Positions 27,164-35,805 of a DNA stretch of 64,000 nucleotides are shown one piece after another. The notes below the pieces were generated by a model. That model searched no databases, was not told where the DNA came from, and saw nothing but the letters and a program-made list of their open reading frames with translations. The position numbers and the translations under genes are program-made. This DNA comes from Pelagihabitans pacificus (GTDB lineage: Bacteria > Bacteroidota > Bacteroidia > Flavobacteriales > Flavobacteriaceae), in NCBI RefSeq assembly GCF_009371985.2, contig NZ_VIKU02000001.1, positions 434,001 to 498,000 on the forward strand, written 5' to 3'. Within the stretch, counting starts at the first letter, position 1. Each line of letters begins with the position of its first letter.

Positions 27164-27610
27164 AGCCACCGGGGTCGTGTGCAGGCGGATGAAAGCGTTG
27201 CCAAGGATTTCTTATCATTTTCAATCCACCTGATTTTCATGCCCGTAAGCCCGTTGCTGTACGGAAACCCATCGCAGCAACGAGGGCGCGCAGCGAAAAG
27301 GTTGCCGCATTGGATAGTTGGTTTGGTCGAAATAGCCGATTGCCATCGTCATTGGTGTCATTTTTCATTCCCTTGGGCGGCTTATCCAAAATATAGGTTC
27401 ATTGAACGGCTATCTTTTTCCAGTAGGGAAATCGGGAGTAATTTCAACACATGCGAAAAAGATTCGGCCTTATTGAGGTGATTTTAACCCTAGGTACTGT
27501 CTACACCATATACATGGTAGGGCTCATCGTTGCCCATTTTGTATAGTGGTTAAAACCTCCTTTTCTTTCAGCCATGAATTCCAACGAACAATGGACGGTC
27601 ATTGATTTGC
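27164..27610. other. Intergenic region with one small candidate gene
   Basis: Apart from the 31-codon frame described separately, no gene is supported here. A 100-codon plus-strand frame lacks coding character and starts with a non-ATG codon. Confidence 0.5.
27451..27546 (+). CDS. Candidate 31-aa membrane peptide
   Basis: ATG to TAG encodes MRKRFGLIEVILTLGT followed by VYTIYMVGLIVAHFV: a short basic N-terminus and a single hydrophobic stretch. This is a plausible single-pass peptide, but no promoter or homologue can be shown from sequence alone. Confidence 0.35.
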   Translation: MRKRFGLIEVILTLGTVYTIYMVGLIVAHFV

Positions 27611-29881
27611 TCAACCTCTTTCCTTGACCATAAATTTCCCGTTCTGCTTTTTCAATTTCACCAAGTTCTTGGTATTGGTTCGTTTGTAATGCTCTTGCAG
27701 TGTTCCGTTCAATTCATACAACTCGTCGGGCACCAGGATTTCTTTATCCAAAGTCGAAATACTATAGGCCTTGAACCCTGTTTTGGATGTTGCGGGCGAA
27801 TAGCTCAAATCGGCTTTTCCATGCATTTGGGTTTTCTTCAATTGTCCTCGTTGCTCGACACTTGCCTCCAAGCTCCCTTTTATTTTGTTGATGCGTCTAA
27901 AATCAGTGGGGGACGAAAGCTCCTTTACTTCCTTGATCTGCGATAGGGCGTTGGCATACAAAAGCTGCTGTTCCTGTTTCCTGTCCTCAGACATTTGGGA
28001 CCCTAGATCGCTAAGCCCCTTAAAAAATTGGACTTCCACAAATTCCTTGGGCAATACCCCGCCCAATTCCTCGGCGGCCTTGTTTACGTCGTTCAGATAG
28101 GTGTTAATGGGTTTTTGATTTCGAAGCAATTCGTTTTTGGGATCCGCCATTTGCGTTCGCCAGGCAATGACCGACCCTAGGGCCACGAACGAGTCGGACC
28201 GGGCTCGCCCCATTTCCGAACGGTATTTATTGGAAAGATCGGTGTGCAACGCCGAAGCATCCCTTAGCAAATCAAGCGACAAGTAGTCTTTAATGGAGGC
28301 CGAATAGGCTTTCATGGCTTTTTGACGTGCTTCCTTCGATTTGCGTTCATCGCTGTTCAAGGTATCGATATGCATATAGACGTCCCCTAACATTTTTCTC
28401 AGCCGGGGATTGACGATGGGCCCAAATCGGTCCGATACCGCCCTCGATAACTGAAACTCGGCATTTTCGGCATAATCGCCGTTCTGCCATATGCCCTTGT
28501 TATAATAGATGGCACCGAGTGTCATGTGCATGTTACGAATGATCTTGGCGTCCACTTTTCTGTAGGCCTCGCTTTTTCTATCAAAAAGCTCTCGAACTAT
28601 TCTATTGAGTTTTTGGCCTTCAGGGTCCATACGCGGGTAGGCATTGTATAGTTCTGCCATATCCGATGCTGTGGTCGTATAGAGATTGTTATCGTATCCC
28701 AATGCGCGATCAAGGATAATCTGCCAATGGGCCTCCGCATTTTTAAAATCTTTCTTGAGAAAGGCCTTTGCCCCTTTGGCGTGCATTATTTTCAAGAATA
28801 CCGACATGGGCGAAATTCGTTTCCAATCCGTAGAAATTGTCAACTCCGGGGAGTACGTGTCCCAAAAGACCAGTGCTCGGGAATCGCCCGGTTTCTCTAT
28901 TTCCAATACCCGTATCAATTCGGTCAATGCCCGCTTCATCCTGGCAGCCTCCCGACTAGGGGCTCCTTCCAGGAACAGTTGGTTCGAAAGACGGGCCACC
29001 TGCTTGGAGTCAAGCCAACCATTGTCCGCCAACACGTACGCCCAAAGCACCATCGACTCGATGGCCTTTTTATAGTTCTTCTTGGCGAATGCTATCGACA
29101 TTTCTTTTCGTAACAACTCCTCGGAATAGTTGGGCAAATCGATTTCCTGGCAGTCGGCCGCGAATTCCCGAATACTCCAACCCGTAGTACATACATGTCC
29201 GTCTTCGGTATACATAGCAACGATACCTCCACAGGCCTTTTCCGAGAATGGATCTTCTAGGTAGGCTTCTTGATACTTGGCGCAGGCCGAAGCGAACTTT
29301 TTCTCCTCCTTGTACAGATCGCCTATCTGCACCAGGTACCCCACCCGATTTTTTGGGTATTTCGCTGCCAGTTCCTCTAGCTTTGCGATGGTGGCACTAT
29401 TACCCTTTATGGCCTGGTTCAGTTTTTTCAAGTTCGATAGCGCCGCTTTGTTATCGGGGTAGGCTTCCAACACCTTGTCGTAATACTCCGTCGCTTTTTC
29501 GACGAACATTTTGGTAGATCCCTCATTTTTGAGAGCGGCTTGTTGAAAGAGGAATCCGCCGCTAAAGTTCAATCCGGCAATACACAGGTCCGGATTTTCC
29601 GCTTGCGCGCATATTGCCTTGTTCTGGTTGATGTACGATTCGGTTTTATACACCTCTCTTTCGATGTTAGGGGTCGCGCCGTACTGGGGATCATCTAAAT
29701 TAATGATCCCATCACCGTCGGTGTCCCCGATAAGACCTGCGGCCATCATTCGTTCTATTTTCAGCGTGGCATTGGCTACGATGAATTTACTCTGTTTTTG
29801 TTCAACCGGCCTATCCTGGCCTTGGACGATGGGACCTAAAAATAGGGATAATACGATGGCGATTATGCTGCTCTTTTTCAT
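27611..29881 (-). CDS. Exported TPR-rich protein
   Basis: A 756-aa protein with a signal peptide (MKKSSIIAIVLSLFLGPIVQ, cleavage near GQD). Residues ~53-64 read DTDGDGIINLDD, a thrombospondin type 3-like calcium-binding motif. From ~110 to ~600 the sequence is helical with TPR-like repeats (for example TEYYDKVLEAYPDNKAALSN and FASACAKYQEAYLEDPFSEK). It is the third gene of a chain in which each start overlaps the previous stop by four bases (ATGA), after a membrane protease and another exported protein. A scaffold role in the envelope is likely; function is unknown. Confidence 0.75.
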   Translation of the reverse strand: MKKSSIIAIVLSLFLGPIVQGQDRPVEQKQSKFIVANATLKIERMMAAGLIGDTDGDGIINLDDPQYGATPNIEREVYKTESYINQNKAICAQAENPDLCIAGLNFSGGFLFQQAALKNEGSTKMFVEKATEYYDKVLEAYPDNKAALSNLKKLNQAIKGNSATIAKLEELAAKYPKNRVGYLVQIGDLYKEEKKFASACAKYQEAYLEDPFSEKACGGIVAMYTEDGHVCTTGWSIREFAADCQEIDLPNYSEELLRKEMSIAFAKKNYKKAIESMVLWAYVLADNGWLDSKQVARLSNQLFLEGAPSREAARMKRALTELIRVLEIEKPGDSRALVFWDTYSPELTISTDWKRISPMSVFLKIMHAKGAKAFLKKDFKNAEAHWQIILDRALGYDNNLYTTTASDMAELYNAYPRMDPEGQKLNRIVRELFDRKSEAYRKVDAKIIRNMHMTLGAIYYNKGIWQNGDYAENAEFQLSRAVSDRFGPIVNPRLRKMLGDVYMHIDTLNSDERKSKEARQKAMKAYSASIKDYLSLDLLRDASALHTDLSNKYRSEMGRARSDSFVALGSVIAWRTQMADPKNELLRNQKPINTYLNDVNKAAEELGGVLPKEFVEVQFFKGLSDLGSQMSEDRKQEQQLLYANALSQIKEVKELSSPTDFRRINKIKGSLEASVEQRGQLKKTQMHGKADLSYSPATSKTGFKAYSISTLDKEILVPDELYELNGTLQEHYKRTNTKNLVKLKKQNGKFMVKERG

Positions 29882-30750
29882 GGCCTGTCTGGGTTTGATT
29901 CAAAAAAATCGGCGGAAGTGGCGATTGTTTCATCGTCATAGGTTTTCCGCATATAATCGGTGATATAGACTTTTCCGTTTAACAATCGGTTGAGGGATAG
30001 TGTTTTGAGCTCGATTCGTATACAGCCTTTCAATATCTCGGGGACACCCATGGCCAGGGGAACCACTTCTCCCGAAGCATGTGCCACCGGTTCGGTCGAG
30101 GTGGCGGGGACCCCGCTACCCGTTTCTCCCGAAACGATTACCCGAAATTCACTTTTGTCGGGGTTGATACGCAATATCTCTTTTTTAAAAGGTAGGATGG
30201 CTTCCTTGATGCCCGAATCGGCATCGATATAATAGTGACTGCTATCGGGGAGGGGGAGCGAAATTTCGTCGAACAAATGGGTCACCAGTTCCTGATTATA
30301 CGACTTTTGGAGGTAGGCCTCCCAGTCATGGTACAACTTTTCCAACAGGGCATCCTTGGAACTACTGACCGCGTTGAACTCGTCATTGTCGAGATACTGC
30401 CATGCGTGTTCGTACACATTGTCATCGGCATCCGCTAGCTCAAGAAACAGCCAGTACTCTTGACTGAGCCCCATGGTACCCACCGACTTGCTCCTCAGGG
30501 TAATTTTTAGGGTGTTGGGTACGGAGTCGGTTACAAAATTTACAAAGCCGATATACTCTTCGAGGCCATCCCTCAGAATGGGAAGTGCCCCATCCTTTAT
30601 AGCATCCAATTCCCCGTCGAAGGTATCGATGAACACGATGTCGGGCTCCATTTCAAAGATGACCTGAACCGCTGGTTTTTGTGCCTTAAGCTGAAAAACC
30701 AGCAGTGGCACTATCCATACAAAAGCGAAGGCAAATTCATTTTTTCTCAT
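29878..30750 (-). CDS. Exported protein of unknown function
   Basis: A 290-aa protein with an N-terminal signal (MRKNEFAFAFVWIVPLLVFQ, cleavage near KAQKP). No domain is recognised. The mature part is acidic with mixed alpha/beta character. Both ends overlap neighbouring genes by ATGA, so it is translated with the upstream membrane protease and the downstream TPR protein and probably acts with them in the envelope. Confidence 0.7.
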   Translation of the reverse strand: MRKNEFAFAFVWIVPLLVFQLKAQKPAVQVIFEMEPDIVFIDTFDGELDAIKDGALPILRDGLEEYIGFVNFVTDSVPNTLKITLRSKSVGTMGLSQEYWLFLELADADDNVYEHAWQYLDNDEFNAVSSSKDALLEKLYHDWEAYLQKSYNQELVTHLFDEISLPLPDSSHYYIDADSGIKEAILPFKKEILRINPDKSEFRVIVSGETGSGVPATSTEPVAHASGEVVPLAMGVPEILKGCIRIELKTLSLNRLLNGKVYITDYMRKTYDDETIATSADFFESNPDRP

Positions 30751-32471
30751 GGGTTTGGCTTTTTAAATTCAAATTTTAATAATTTATCGGTGAGGTCGTC
30801 CCGAATCGAATAGGCCTGTTCGTTCAAGATCGAATCGTTTTTTTTTCTAATCACCGTTACTTTGATCCTATCCCCGATATCCAAGTCTATTTCCGGAATC
30901 TCCTTAATTTTTTTCCAATGGGTTACCACGTTCTCCAACGCGGTCCCGGAAATGCTTTGCCCTTGCAAGAACTGCTTCCATTCCAACTCCCGATCCTTCC
31001 CGATGCCCAGGTCTCGCTTCCCAATGGCAAGGGCCCCAAAGCCGGCCAGGGTGCTGTCTATATATTTCAAGGAAGGCGCATCCTCCTTATTTGACGATCC
31101 CTCAACTTCTATCTGTACGCTGTAGCGTTTCATAATCCGTACAAAGCGGGGATCAAAACGGATCAAAACCACCGGCTCCAATAGAAAATCCCTCGGGTAA
31201 TACCACTCATTCCTTGAAAATGCCTGGACCTCGATATATTTGGGTTCCCTGCCTTCGGGCACCAAGGCTGCTCTTTTTTGAAAGGGCGTGGCGAACAGCA
31301 GAAATCGGGTCGTTCCGGTGGGATCCAAGGTTTTGCGATTCCCTTCGGTCAAGGTAGTATCCTTAAAAAAGGTAATGGGGAGCTCCTCCAATTCGGAGTT
31401 TCCGTGAATCCACACCGATGAACTGAACGTCCATAGCACGGCAATAATCGCTGCCAAACCAACTAAAAAAGGAGTACTGATGAGCACGTTGCCGATGCTG
31501 TTTCGAAGTTTCCCCGATTCGGCAGCCCCCCCTTCCCCGAGCCAATCCCCGATAAGTTTCCCTGAGATGGAAACAGCTACCAAGAGCACGGATATCAATC
31601 CCGAGTCCTCGATGGATCCCACGTGATAAAAGACCCACCACAATCCTAAGAACAGCAGCAATGGTAAGAAAATCAATTTTACGCCATGTTTTCGAAGTAA
31701 TGGAAATCGCGGGTATTCCTTGTTGTATTGCTTACGGATCCTGGCCTTATGGGCCGTGCTTCGAAGTTCGTCGAAGAGCGTATTGCCCCCCTCTTCCTTC
31801 CACTTTTCGAAAACGGTCCAAATCGTTTCCAATGGTATCACATAGGCCCCGAGATCATCGTTGGGGCTTAGCGTCATGTGCACGATACCGATGATTTTTC
31901 CCGATTCCCTTTCCATGAGGGCCGCCCCGCTCATACCGGGACGAATAAGGCCATTGGTAAACATCAGTTTGCGAATAATGCCATCTACCTGTTCCCCACT
32001 GTAGTTAAGGCTCACCGCCTGGGGAACGTTGCGCTGCAGCTCGCGATCTTTCTTCTGAAATCCGAAGGCCAAAAATTGGCCATCCTTTAAGTCCCCCATC
32101 CCCTCATCGGGTTCGGGAAAGGCCAACATCGCATGCTCCTTTCTGGTGATAGCAACGACCGCCACATCGGGGTATTCGGTGGTCAATGGCGGGTTGGGCC
32201 GATTTTCCAAGGCAGCTGTGGTCCGGTTCTGTTCTTCGTATTGGATGGACAGGTGTACGTTTTCGGCAACTTCCGACCATATAAAGTGACCGGGTTGGGT
32301 AAGATCGGGTAAGGATACTTCTATATTATCGCCAGCCTCGACCGCCTTTCTAAGAACGTGGGCGCAGGTAAGTACCCTACCGGGGGCAATCAGGGTTCCC
32401 GTACCTATGGATGCACCGGAACGAATGAGAACGGTCCTGGCTTGAAGCAGATTGATCAGCGAATCAGCCAT
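30747..32471 (-). CDS. Trypsin-like serine protease with membrane segments
   Basis: A 574-aa protein without a signal peptide. Residues 1-225 form a trypsin-like (Trypsin_2) domain with catalytic His38 (VLTCAHVL), Asp102 (YPDVAVVAI) and Ser181 (RPGMSGAALM). Three hydrophobic segments follow (about 268-290, 295-315 and 335-355). The C-terminal ~215 residues probably lie outside the membrane. The protease is therefore predicted to be cytoplasmic, with a C-terminal sensor in the periplasm. Similar small trypsin-like domains occur in bacterial conflict and signalling systems. Two coupled exported proteins follow. Confidence 0.85.
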   Translation of the reverse strand: MADSLINLLQARTVLIRSGASIGTGTLIAPGRVLTCAHVLRKAVEAGDNIEVSLPDLTQPGHFIWSEVAENVHLSIQYEEQNRTTAALENRPNPPLTTEYPDVAVVAITRKEHAMLAFPEPDEGMGDLKDGQFLAFGFQKKDRELQRNVPQAVSLNYSGEQVDGIIRKLMFTNGLIRPGMSGAALMERESGKIIGIVHMTLSPNDDLGAYVIPLETIWTVFEKWKEEGGNTLFDELRSTAHKARIRKQYNKEYPRFPLLRKHGVKLIFLPLLLFLGLWWVFYHVGSIEDSGLISVLLVAVSISGKLIGDWLGEGGAAESGKLRNSIGNVLISTPFLVGLAAIIAVLWTFSSSVWIHGNSELEELPITFFKDTTLTEGNRKTLDPTGTTRFLLFATPFQKRAALVPEGREPKYIEVQAFSRNEWYYPRDFLLEPVVLIRFDPRFVRIMKRYSVQIEVEGSSNKEDAPSLKYIDSTLAGFGALAIGKRDLGIGKDRELEWKQFLQGQSISGTALENVVTHWKKIKEIPEIDLDIGDRIKVTVIRKKNDSILNEQAYSIRDDLTDKLLKFEFKKPNP

Positions 32472-32538
32472 GACACCTATATTTCTTCCCTTAAGATACG
32501 ATAATTCATATAGTTGGTCAAATAGTATTCCGGTAAAA

Positions 32539-33831
32539 ATGGGAAATGAGTCGCATTATCCCTATCTTAAGGTCATGGGCCCGTCTTCCTCCAACCAAAT
32601 ATCCATTGAATTATTTCCTGCCGGAAACGGGGACGCCATCCTCATCGACCTGGGCCAGGAACTCCTACTGATCGATGGTGGGTATACCTCCACTTTCCGG
32701 GATCATATCAAACCAAGATTGTTGGAATACCATAGGGCCGGTCGCCGACTTACCAAATTCATCGTTACCCACATCGATGCGGACCATATCTCCGGGGCCA
32801 TCGCCTTCATCAAAGAAAACGGGCCGGCAGACAATCCTTCGATTATCAAAATCGATGAGGTTTGGTTCAACAGCTACCGTCATCTGGTCTTTGAGGAAAA
32901 GGAACAGGGTGACTTTGAAGGCAAGATTCCGGAGATACCGATTAGCGGTGGCCTCGTAAGCGCCGAGACCGAGGATGAAAACCAATTGGTCAGCTACAAA
33001 CAGGGCACCACGCTGGGCAGTCAGCTGTTGAAGCACCATTACGCCTGGAATACCACTTTCGATGGCTCGGCGGTCAAGGCAGACGAACCGCTGACCATCT
33101 CCTTGTCCGATGACCTGCGATTGACCCTCTTGGGTCCCACACAGGAAGCCTTGGATACGATGGCCGATAAATGGTACGATTATTTGAGGGAACGGTTTGG
33201 TGGAAAAATCAATGAGGATGCCTATTTCGACGACGCGTTCGAGTTATTGATGGAAGAAATGCGGCAGACGGACCTCGAGGTTCGGGCCGCAAGGGATGAG
33301 GAGGCGCTGGTTTCGGAAGGGGTTGACTGGGTGGAAGCGAATGCGGTAGCATGGGAGTCGGAGGACGACTCCCCTACGAATGGCTCTTCCATCACCTTTT
33401 TACTGGAATACAATGGCAAGAAGCTATTGTTCCTCGGGGATGCCATTCCCGGCCAGGTTGTACAACAAATAAAGAAGCTGGCCTCCGCAGCCGAATTGCC
33501 CTTGCCCCTGGATGTCCTTAAAGTCTCCCATCACGGGGCCTGGTCGAACAACAGTCCGGAGCTTATCCGATTGCTCCAAGCCGATCATTACCTATTTTCT
33601 AGTAATGGTTTGCGCCATCACCATCCCCACCTCGAAACCTTGGCCTGGATTGTAAAAAGTCATGGCGCCGACACGTTTAAAACGATGGTCTTTAACTACC
33701 GACAAGGGGAGCGACTGCTCGCGATCGATAACTCCGCCTCTAAACAAAAATATAACTATGGGGTACTTTGGCCCGATGTGGATCAATGGGGAAACGGCAC
33801 GGACGGATATGTGAAACTCACCCTTGACTAG
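32539..33831 (+). CDS. ComEC-like metallo-beta-lactamase hydrolase
   Basis: A 430-aa MBL-fold protein without signal peptide. The metal-binding motif is THIDADH (in KFIVTHIDADHISGAIAF), with GDAILIDLGQELLLIDGG upstream, a second His region KVSHHGAWSNNSPELI, and a late His cluster LRHHHPHLETLAW. This resembles the C-terminal hydrolase of ComEC/Rec2. I chose the ATG at MGNESHY; the more upstream ATG would overlap the divergent protease gene, and MGPSSSNQISI 36 bp later is also possible. It is divergent from the protease operon. Confidence 0.8.
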   Translation: MGNESHYPYLKVMGPSSSNQISIELFPAGNGDAILIDLGQELLLIDGGYTSTFRDHIKPRLLEYHRAGRRLTKFIVTHIDADHISGAIAFIKENGPADNPSIIKIDEVWFNSYRHLVFEEKEQGDFEGKIPEIPISGGLVSAETEDENQLVSYKQGTTLGSQLLKHHYAWNTTFDGSAVKADEPLTISLSDDLRLTLLGPTQEALDTMADKWYDYLRERFGGKINEDAYFDDAFELLMEEMRQTDLEVRAARDEEALVSEGVDWVEANAVAWESEDDSPTNGSSITFLLEYNGKKLLFLGDAIPGQVVQQIKKLASAAELPLPLDVLKVSHHGAWSNNSPELIRLLQADHYLFSSNGLRHHHPHLETLAWIVKSHGADTFKTMVFNYRQGERLLAIDNSASKQKYNYGVLWPDVDQWGNGTDGYVKLTLD

Positions 33832-33912
33832 TTGGGTGGGTAGCGATGGACCCTTGTTGCCTTATGAGCAAGTCAACTTCCTCACCCTGCATGCGGCTCC
33901 AAAAGTAAGGTA

Positions 33913-34698
33913 TCAGACGATGCCCATCGTATGGAACGGTTTCACCAAATGGATCGGCGTTCCGTTGATTTCAACCAAATTTCCCGACCAGGCCATCCGA
34001 TACAATTGGTATAGATCGTTTTTATCCGCATCGGTCAGCACACTTTTACTCCCGTAGTTCATGATAGAAAAAGGTTTGTGCTCCCCAAAGATTTCAGCAG
34101 GCCAGGCCGTTTCATGGATTTTGGCAAAAAAGTGCCGTAACCCGAAAACGTGACCGAGCTCGTGCATCATGGTCTCGACCTGTTCCTTTCTGCTTTGGCC
34201 GAACATTTTTGGAAAGACGACCAGCCGATGTCTGCCGCCATCGGGAAAAAAGGCCCTGGCAAGGGTACACCCATAGGGGGTACAGCTGTCGGCTTGCCGC
34301 ACATCTATTTGAAAGTCCGAATTATCGGAGTTCTCACTAAACCGGATGGGCACCGACATCCCCCAACCCATGAGTGCCTCACCGAGCAATTCCCGCAGGT
34401 AGGCTTTGATCGCCTCGGGGTTTTTGAAATAGGAGAGCGACACTTCGTCGAAGGTCCACCGAAGTACTTGATGTTGTGCCCATAACGGGATAAATCCCTC
34501 GCTGGCATCGACCACGATCTCAAAACGGGAGCGGTTGCCCGGCGTGGCATGGCCCCTCGCATCGGTGGCGCAAACAAAGGAATCACCGTAGCGATGCACG
34601 CCGGATGCCCTGGCCGAGGGTAGTTCCTCCTTGTCTTTTAATGCGAACAACGATTTGGAATCGCTATCCGTTTTTTTGGGTTTCGTTTTTTTGGACAT
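33913..34698 (-). CDS. Matrixin-like zinc metalloprotease without signal peptide
   Basis: A 261-aa protein with the metzincin zinc site HELGHVFGLRH (179-189) and a Met-turn SIMNYG (211-216), as in matrixins (M10). The N-terminus is lysine-rich (MSKKTKPKKTDSDSKS) and not a signal peptide. Residues 30-170 may act as a substrate-binding part or prodomain. It lies convergent with the MBL gene and upstream of a Pro-rich gene and an M6 protease on the same strand. Possibly cytoplasmic or exported by a non-Sec route. Confidence 0.8.
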   Translation of the reverse strand: MSKKTKPKKTDSDSKSLFALKDKEELPSARASGVHRYGDSFVCATDARGHATPGNRSRFEIVVDASEGFIPLWAQHQVLRWTFDEVSLSYFKNPEAIKAYLRELLGEALMGWGMSVPIRFSENSDNSDFQIDVRQADSCTPYGCTLARAFFPDGGRHRLVVFPKMFGQSRKEQVETMMHELGHVFGLRHFFAKIHETAWPAEIFGEHKPFSIMNYGSKSVLTDADKNDLYQLYRMAWSGNLVEINGTPIHLVKPFHTMGIV

Positions 34699-34958
34699 AG
34701 TGTATGGAGTATAATTTGATGTTCCAGGCTGGTGGATAAAACGTGTCCGAGGCTCACTGGCTAGGTACCTATCGGGATTGCATCCACTGCCGAATGCGTT
34801 TCAAAATAGCACGAAGCCCATGGTGTTGCATGGGATGGGTCCAACGATCATTCGCTGTTTCCCATCAAAAGGCACCACCAGGAACTTCCCGAGCTACTAA
34901 AGGAAATGACGGGGGCGGTAAACCACCCCCTGATTTTCATCATAGGGAATCACAAGAC

Positions 34959-35447
34959 TTATTTTTTGCCCGTTTTCTTGGTGCTCTTGGCCTGCCTTTT
35001 TGGCGGGCCGGGAGGAGGATCCGATGCCTGTCCGTCTCCGGTGTCCGAAGAACCTGAATCCGGAACCAGCGGTGGGGTTCCGGCGTCTGGCACCCCACTT
35101 GCTGTCTTGCCCGTGGCGACCGGCGAAGGCGGTGGCGCGGGCTGATTTAGGTCAAAGCCCGGACCGTCTGCCGTTCCCTGTGCCGATGGTGCAGGCGGTG
35201 CGGATTCATCTATTCCGGAATCCCCGCTGGTACCGACTTGTGCCCCGGGAAGGGGCGGCGGAGCCTCCGAACCGGGACCCGTGGCCCCCTCCCCAGCTCC
35301 CCCTGCACCTTGCGATGAGGGGGTTGGTGGTGGTGTCCCTTTGGCAGTTGTATGGGCCTCACCTTGCCCGGTCGATGTGAGTAGCCCTGCCAGTGTGGAT
35401 ATCCCTTCAAGGGAATCCGCGGAGAATGATACTTTTAAATGTGTCAT
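34959..35447 (-). CDS. Proline/glycine-rich low-complexity protein
   Basis: A 162-aa protein. Residues 1-30 form a possible folded head (MTHLKVSFSADSLEGISTLA). The middle is disordered and rich in Pro, Gly, Ser, Thr and Ala with PPP runs. The end is basic (KRQAKSTKKTGKK). No domain is recognised. It lies between the two metalloprotease genes on the same strand. The reading frame keeps an open ATG-TAA structure despite high GC, but coding is not certain from composition alone. Confidence 0.55.
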   Translation of the reverse strand: MTHLKVSFSADSLEGISTLAGLLTSTGQGEAHTTAKGTPPPTPSSQGAGGAGEGATGPGSEAPPPLPGAQVGTSGDSGIDESAPPAPSAQGTADGPGFDLNQPAPPPSPVATGKTASGVPDAGTPPLVPDSGSSDTGDGQASDPPPGPPKRQAKSTKKTGKK

Positions 35448-35480
35448 AACTAAGAGTCTTTTAATGGGGTGCAGTGTCTA

Positions 35481-35711
35481 TTACGACATGTACACCGCCG
35501 TGATTTTATTGGAGTCGATTTTGACATTGACCTGATGGCCATTGGCATTTGCCGCGGTCAAAATACCCAACACATTCGTTACCCCATCGGCCGAGGTGGG
35601 GGCGATCTGTAACCATCCCGTATGCCCCGGGATATTGTTCATGATGGCATGACACCATTTTGAATTGACGTACGAAGATACATACCTGACTGTTTTACCG
35701 TAATACCACAT
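35481..35711 (-). CDS. Standalone copy of the M6 protease C-terminal domain
   Basis: A 76-aa protein that aligns along its whole length with the last ~75 residues of the neighbouring M6 protease: both have YGK-VRYVS, KW-HAI, GW--IAPTS-DG-TNVL-IL, VNV and end in VYMS. About half of positions are identical by eye. It has no signal peptide. A small beta-strand plus central-helix fold is likely; resemblance to the B subunits of AB5-type toxins (OB fold) is only a structural guess. Confidence 0.7.
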   Translation of the reverse strand: MWYYGKTVRYVSSYVNSKWCHAIMNNIPGHTGWLQIAPTSADGVTNVLGILTAANANGHQVNVKIDSNKITAVYMS

Positions 35712-35805
35712 AATGTTTGTTTTTAAATGTTACTAATAGATTTTATTTGAATTTTAGTGGGACAACACCCTGTTCGGATGCCATTGCTATTCCCAGGGTC
35801 CGAGA

